Below are positions 6,120 through 8,840 of a DNA stretch of 8,840 bases, one piece after another; position 1 is the first letter of the stretch, and each line of letters begins with the position of its first letter. Source of the stretch: Paraglaciecola arctica (GTDB lineage: Bacteria; Pseudomonadota; Gammaproteobacteria; Enterobacterales; Alteromonadaceae); contig QIJM01000276.1 in NCBI GenBank assembly GCA_003232445.1, positions 1-8,840 on the forward strand, in the 5' to 3' direction. The translations under genes and the position numbers were made by a program. Below the pieces are notes generated by a model, which worked only from the letters and a program-made list of their open reading frames with translations, did no database searches and was not told where the DNA came from.

Positions 6120-8837
6120 TCATCTAGTCTGACCTAGTCTGACCACATCTTTTGGATGTACAACCTTGCCTTCAACTATGTTGTCTGTGATATCCAATAA
6201 ACTACGGATGAAGATTTTGTAGCACTCTTGGCCTTCTTTTTGGAAGGCTTCACGACCCTGATCCATAGGCAAGTTTTTACAAACAAATCCGCCTTTCGCT
6301 CCTACTGGCACAATCACAGTGTTTTTAACTTGTTGGGCTTTAACTAGCCCTAAAATTTCTGTCCTGAAATCTTCTTGTCTGTCTGACCAACGTAACCCAC
6401 CTCGTGCTACTTTTCCGCCTCTTAGATGCACACCTTCAATACGAGGTGAGTAGACAAAAATTTCAAATTTTGGTCTAGGCAACGGCATCTCTGGAATAAG
6501 TTCAGGTAACATTTTATATGATACATAAGATTTTTGGTTGCCCTGTTCATTTTTTTGATAAAAGTTGGTGCGTAAAGTGGCCAAGATCAAATCCAGGTAA
6601 CGGCGGATAATTCTGTCGTCATCTAGGTTGGATACATTATCCAGTTGCTCTTTAATAGTGTTGAGCGTTGCATCTTCAACTTTGCTACTACGCTTGGCTT
6701 TAGGATCGAACTTTTGTTGGAATAATTGAACCAGTAAAATGGCAATTTTTGGATAGTTAGCCAAGGTATTAGCAATGTAATCTCGGCTAAAAGAACTGCC
6801 TATTTGACGCATGTATTTTGCATAAGAGCGCAAAATGGTCACATTTCGACCCGTTAACCCTGCACCTAATACTAAACGGTTAAACGGATCGTCTTCTAAA
6901 GCATTATACCAAACTTCTGAAAATGCAGTTTGGAATAACGTCTGAGCCTGCTCCATATCCATGTCGTTGCTTGTCTTATGCAACATGGAGAAATCCATGA
7001 TCCAGTTTATGTCACCTTGTGTTGGACTGACCTTAAATGGACTCTCATCTATGACCCGCAAACCAAAGTTTTCAAGCATGGGTAAGACAGCCGATAAATG
7101 GATGAGTTCGTTCTTATGGAAGAGTTTTAACCTAACGGCTTTGCTTTCGGGGCCTTCTTCTTGGGGGCGATAGAACAGCATATCCAGGGTATGTTCGGTA
7201 TTGAGCACCTCAAGTTTGTCGATATCTACTAAGGCAGCACTTGGCAAATTGTATTCTTTGTAACTGCTAGAAAAGGCATTTACATACTTTTGTTCGAGTT
7301 TTTTACCTTTTGCCTCGCCATGATTAGAGCGGATCGTGTTGGCTAGTCTGTCATCCCAGCTCTTATTTAATTCGATGATGTTTTTCTCGATATCCTTCAC
7401 ATTATATTCCGCGTTATTGTTTTTCACTCTGACAATGTAATGCGTTCTTGCATATACAGACTCTGAAAAATAAGTGGTAAATTCAACTTCTTGCTCGCTG
7501 GCAAAAGATTTTTTTAGTAGCGCCTGAGTATTTTTTCGTAACTGGGTGTTATAACGCTCTCTAGGTACAAACACTATGCATGAAACAAACCGGCCAAACA
7601 CATCCTTACGCGCAAACAGCCTAGATACCCCGCGTTCTTGCATTTGAAAAATACCCAATACAATTTGTGCGAGCTCTTTTACGCTGCCTTGCAGTAATTC
7701 ATCTCGCGGATAGGTTTCAATAATATTCAGAAAAGCTTTATGTCCATGCGAGCCGGAGTCAAAACCAGACAATTTAGATATAGCGGTAATTTTTTCCTGC
7801 AGCACAGGCAATTGTGTAGCACTGCTATTATAAAATGAAGCTGAATATAAGCCAATAAATCGGTCTTCACCGATTACCATACCCTCATCATCAAAACGCT
7901 TAATACCAACGTAATCTAAATAAGCAGGACGATGCACCCTCGAGCGAGAATTGGTTTTTGTCAGCATTAATGGGTTGTTACTCAGTGCTTCTTGCCTAGC
8001 TGAGACCGGAATATTCGACAAAACCCTGTCACGATTAGTCTTGGAGTTTTTCATCAAGCCTAAACTGGAATTATTATCAGCTACCCAACGGTAGTCACCT
8101 TTTATACTTGTGGCGCTATACGAACGGTATCCCATCAACGTGAAGTTGTGGTCGTTTAACCAGGCTAAAAAAATTTCAGTTTGTGTTTTCTTCTCTAACG
8201 ATATGGGGAATTTATTGGTTTTGAACTCCTCTATGATGTCTCTCAATCGAGTCCGCATTGGCTGCCAATCTTGCACCGCAATCGACACATCATTAACCAC
8301 TGACATCAGTTCGTCGGTAAGTTGCTCTAAAGCAAGTTTTGATGTTTGTCTGTCTACTTCAATCAGGAAAACCGTCTGTCTGATGACCTCTTTAGTTTTA
8401 CTGCTCGCATCTTCAAAGGAAACAAACTTATTCTCATCATCACGTTTGAGGCCAATAGGACAGTGCAACAACAAGTGTGCTGTTATGCCCATTTTGTTCA
8501 GCGCCATACGCACTGAGTCCACTAAAAATGGCATGTCAGTGACAATGATTTCTACGATAGTGTGAGTTGATTGCCAGCCATGTTTACTAATGGCAGGATT
8601 AAATGCGCGAATAAAAGGCGCATCACCTTGATAATCAACGAACTGATTCCACAAACTCAAAGTTGCACCATAAAGGTTATCGTCACTTCGATTGTCTAAA
8701 TCATCCCGTGCAATATTTTTGAAGAGTATTTTCGAAAAGTTTGTAATCTGTTCAACCTGATCAGGAGCGACTTTTTTATCAATCAATTTATAGACATTCT
8801 CAAGTAGAACTGAATGTTGGTTATCTGCAACCGTCAT
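6120..8837 (-). CDS. gdhB: NAD-dependent glutamate dehydrogenase, N-terminal fragment (905 aa, prematurely stopped)
   Basis: The frame from ATG 8837 encodes the N-terminal ACT-like regulatory region and the first part of the catalytic domain. Family-typical segments are DMPFLVDSVRMAL at residues 101-113, FLAWLNDHNFTLMGYRSY at 223-240, and the substrate-side catalytic block RGGLRWSDR at 812-820 followed by PVGAKGGFV at 844-852 with its lysine at 848. The genuine sequence ends at VVRL (898-901). The duplicated bases then add GQTR and a TGA at 6122-6120. The product would lack the NAD-binding region and should be inactive as a dehydrogenase. Only three bases precede the ATG in the window, so its ribosome binding site and promoter cannot be seen. 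The start is chosen because MTVADNQHSVLLENVYKL looks like a family N-terminus. Confidence 0.88.
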   Translation of the reverse strand: MTVADNQHSVLLENVYKLIDKKVAPDQVEQITNFSKILFKNIARDDLDNRSDDNLYGATLSLWNQFVDYQGDAPFIRAFNPAISKHGWQSTHTIVEIIVTDMPFLVDSVRMALNKMGITAHLLLHCPIGLKRDDENKFVSFEDASSKTKEVIRQTVFLIEVDRQTSKLALEQLTDELMSVVNDVSIAVQDWQPMRTRLRDIIEEFKTNKFPISLEKKTQTEIFLAWLNDHNFTLMGYRSYSATSIKGDYRWVADNNSSLGLMKNSKTNRDRVLSNIPVSARQEALSNNPLMLTKTNSRSRVHRPAYLDYVGIKRFDDEGMVIGEDRFIGLYSASFYNSSATQLPVLQEKITAISKLSGFDSGSHGHKAFLNIIETYPRDELLQGSVKELAQIVLGIFQMQERGVSRLFARKDVFGRFVSCIVFVPRERYNTQLRKNTQALLKKSFASEQEVEFTTYFSESVYARTHYIVRVKNNNAEYNVKDIEKNIIELNKSWDDRLANTIRSNHGEAKGKKLEQKYVNAFSSSYKEYNLPSAALVDIDKLEVLNTEHTLDMLFYRPQEEGPESKAVRLKLFHKNELIHLSAVLPMLENFGLRVIDESPFKVSPTQGDINWIMDFSMLHKTSNDMDMEQAQTLFQTAFSEVWYNALEDDPFNRLVLGAGLTGRNVTILRSYAKYMRQIGSSFSRDYIANTLANYPKIAILLVQLFQQKFDPKAKRSSKVEDATLNTIKEQLDNVSNLDDDRIIRRYLDLILATLRTNFYQKNEQGNQKSYVSYKMLPELIPEMPLPRPKFEIFVYSPRIEGVHLRGGKVARGGLRWSDRQEDFRTEILGLVKAQQVKNTVIVPVGAKGGFVCKNLPMDQGREAFQKEGQECYKIFIRSLLDITDNIVEGKVVHPKDVVRLGQTR
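6124..6144. repeat. Perfect 10-bp tandem duplication disrupting gdhB
   Basis: TAGTCTGACC is present twice head-to-tail at 6125-6134 and 6135-6144, and the periodicity extends one base to 6124. On the coding strand this is GGTCAGACTA twice. Ten extra bases shift the frame, leading to TGA at 6122-6120. Deleting either copy gives the same restored frame, as expected for replication slippage. Confidence 0.97.
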
Positions 8838-8840
8838 GTG

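Larger units (their letters stand above)
3989..8837 (-). pseudogene. gdhB: gdhB, 180-kDa-class NAD-glutamate dehydrogenase, interrupted by a 10-bp tandem duplication
   Basis: The two frames together form one gene. The 4849 bases from ATG 8837 to the stop at 3989, less one 10-bp copy, give 1613 codons (1612 residues plus stop), matching the usual length of this class of about 1600-1620. In the restored frame, codons after VVRL read DEDDAYLVVAADKGTATF, a smooth join into conserved sequence. The intact enzyme would oxidatively deaminate glutamate to 2-oxoglutarate and ammonia with NAD, mainly in amino-acid catabolism. No other frameshift or in-frame stop is seen in the rest of the gene, and both halves keep their conserved motifs, so decay is recent or the lesion is reversible. 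Sequencing or assembly error is the main alternative. Confidence 0.85.

Noticed and set aside
6100..6123. Independent start for the gdhB C-terminal fragment
   Set aside because: The ATG at 6123-6121 is in the third frame, the TTG at 6106 is an ordinary internal Leu codon, and neither has a useful Shine-Dalgarno sequence.
6120..6136. Programmed +1 frameshift at AGA-TGA joining the two gdhB frames
   Set aside because: A +1 slip there would indeed continue into the second frame, but there is no known slippery codon or stimulatory Shine-Dalgarno sequence as in prfB. The exact 10-bp tandem duplication explains the shift fully.
8110..8565. Plus-strand open frame of 151 codons
   Set aside because: It lies wholly antisense to conserved gdhB coding sequence, and its translation is Ser/Thr/Leu-rich and unlike any family. 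It is a shadow frame.
1..8840. Novel defence, mobile or biosynthetic system
   Set aside because: Every long coding frame belongs to a familiar housekeeping family in a known gene order, and I found no transposase, integrase, CRISPR repeat, toxin-antitoxin pair or phage gene on either strand.

Overview
The window looks like the chromosome of a marine gammaproteobacterium, most likely from the order Alteromonadales (Alteromonas/Glaciecola/Pseudoalteromonas/Shewanella type). This rests on moderately AT-rich DNA, a fused RlmKL 23S rRNA methyltransferase, a ZapC cell-division protein (a gammaproteobacterial family), a class 2 (quinone-linked) PyrD, and a very large NAD-dependent glutamate dehydrogenase next to pyrD. 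The genus is an inference from family content and gene order, not from a database search.

All genes lie on the minus strand, so transcription runs from high to low coordinates: gdhB (8837 to 3989, broken), a hairpin terminator (3948 to 3913), pyrD (3895 to 2888), zapC (2817 or 2772 to 2248), and rlmKL (2099 down to the left edge). The order pyrD-zapC-rlmKL resembles the arrangement in Escherichia coli, where ycbX also lies in the interval. The genes serve amino-acid catabolism, pyrimidine synthesis, Z-ring assembly and ribosome maturation, so this is conserved neighbourhood rather than one pathway. I see no mobile element, CRISPR array, tRNA, rRNA or defence system.

The main result is that gdhB is interrupted by a perfect 10-bp tandem duplication at 6125-6144. 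The frame stops after 905 codons, and the remaining 705 codons continue in another frame. Removing one copy restores a continuous reading frame of 1612 codons whose sequence across the join looks normal for the family. The lesion is therefore very recent, reversible by slippage, or a sequence artefact.

Two regulatory-scale signals also stand out. A strong hairpin-plus-T-tract terminator sits so close to the pyrD start codon that no promoter fits between them, so pyrD must depend on read-through or attenuation. The 3' end of pyrD and the spacer after it carry a dense cluster of GATC (Dam) sites spaced at near-multiples of a helical turn, many arranged as inverted repeats. I found no convincing novel multi-gene system.
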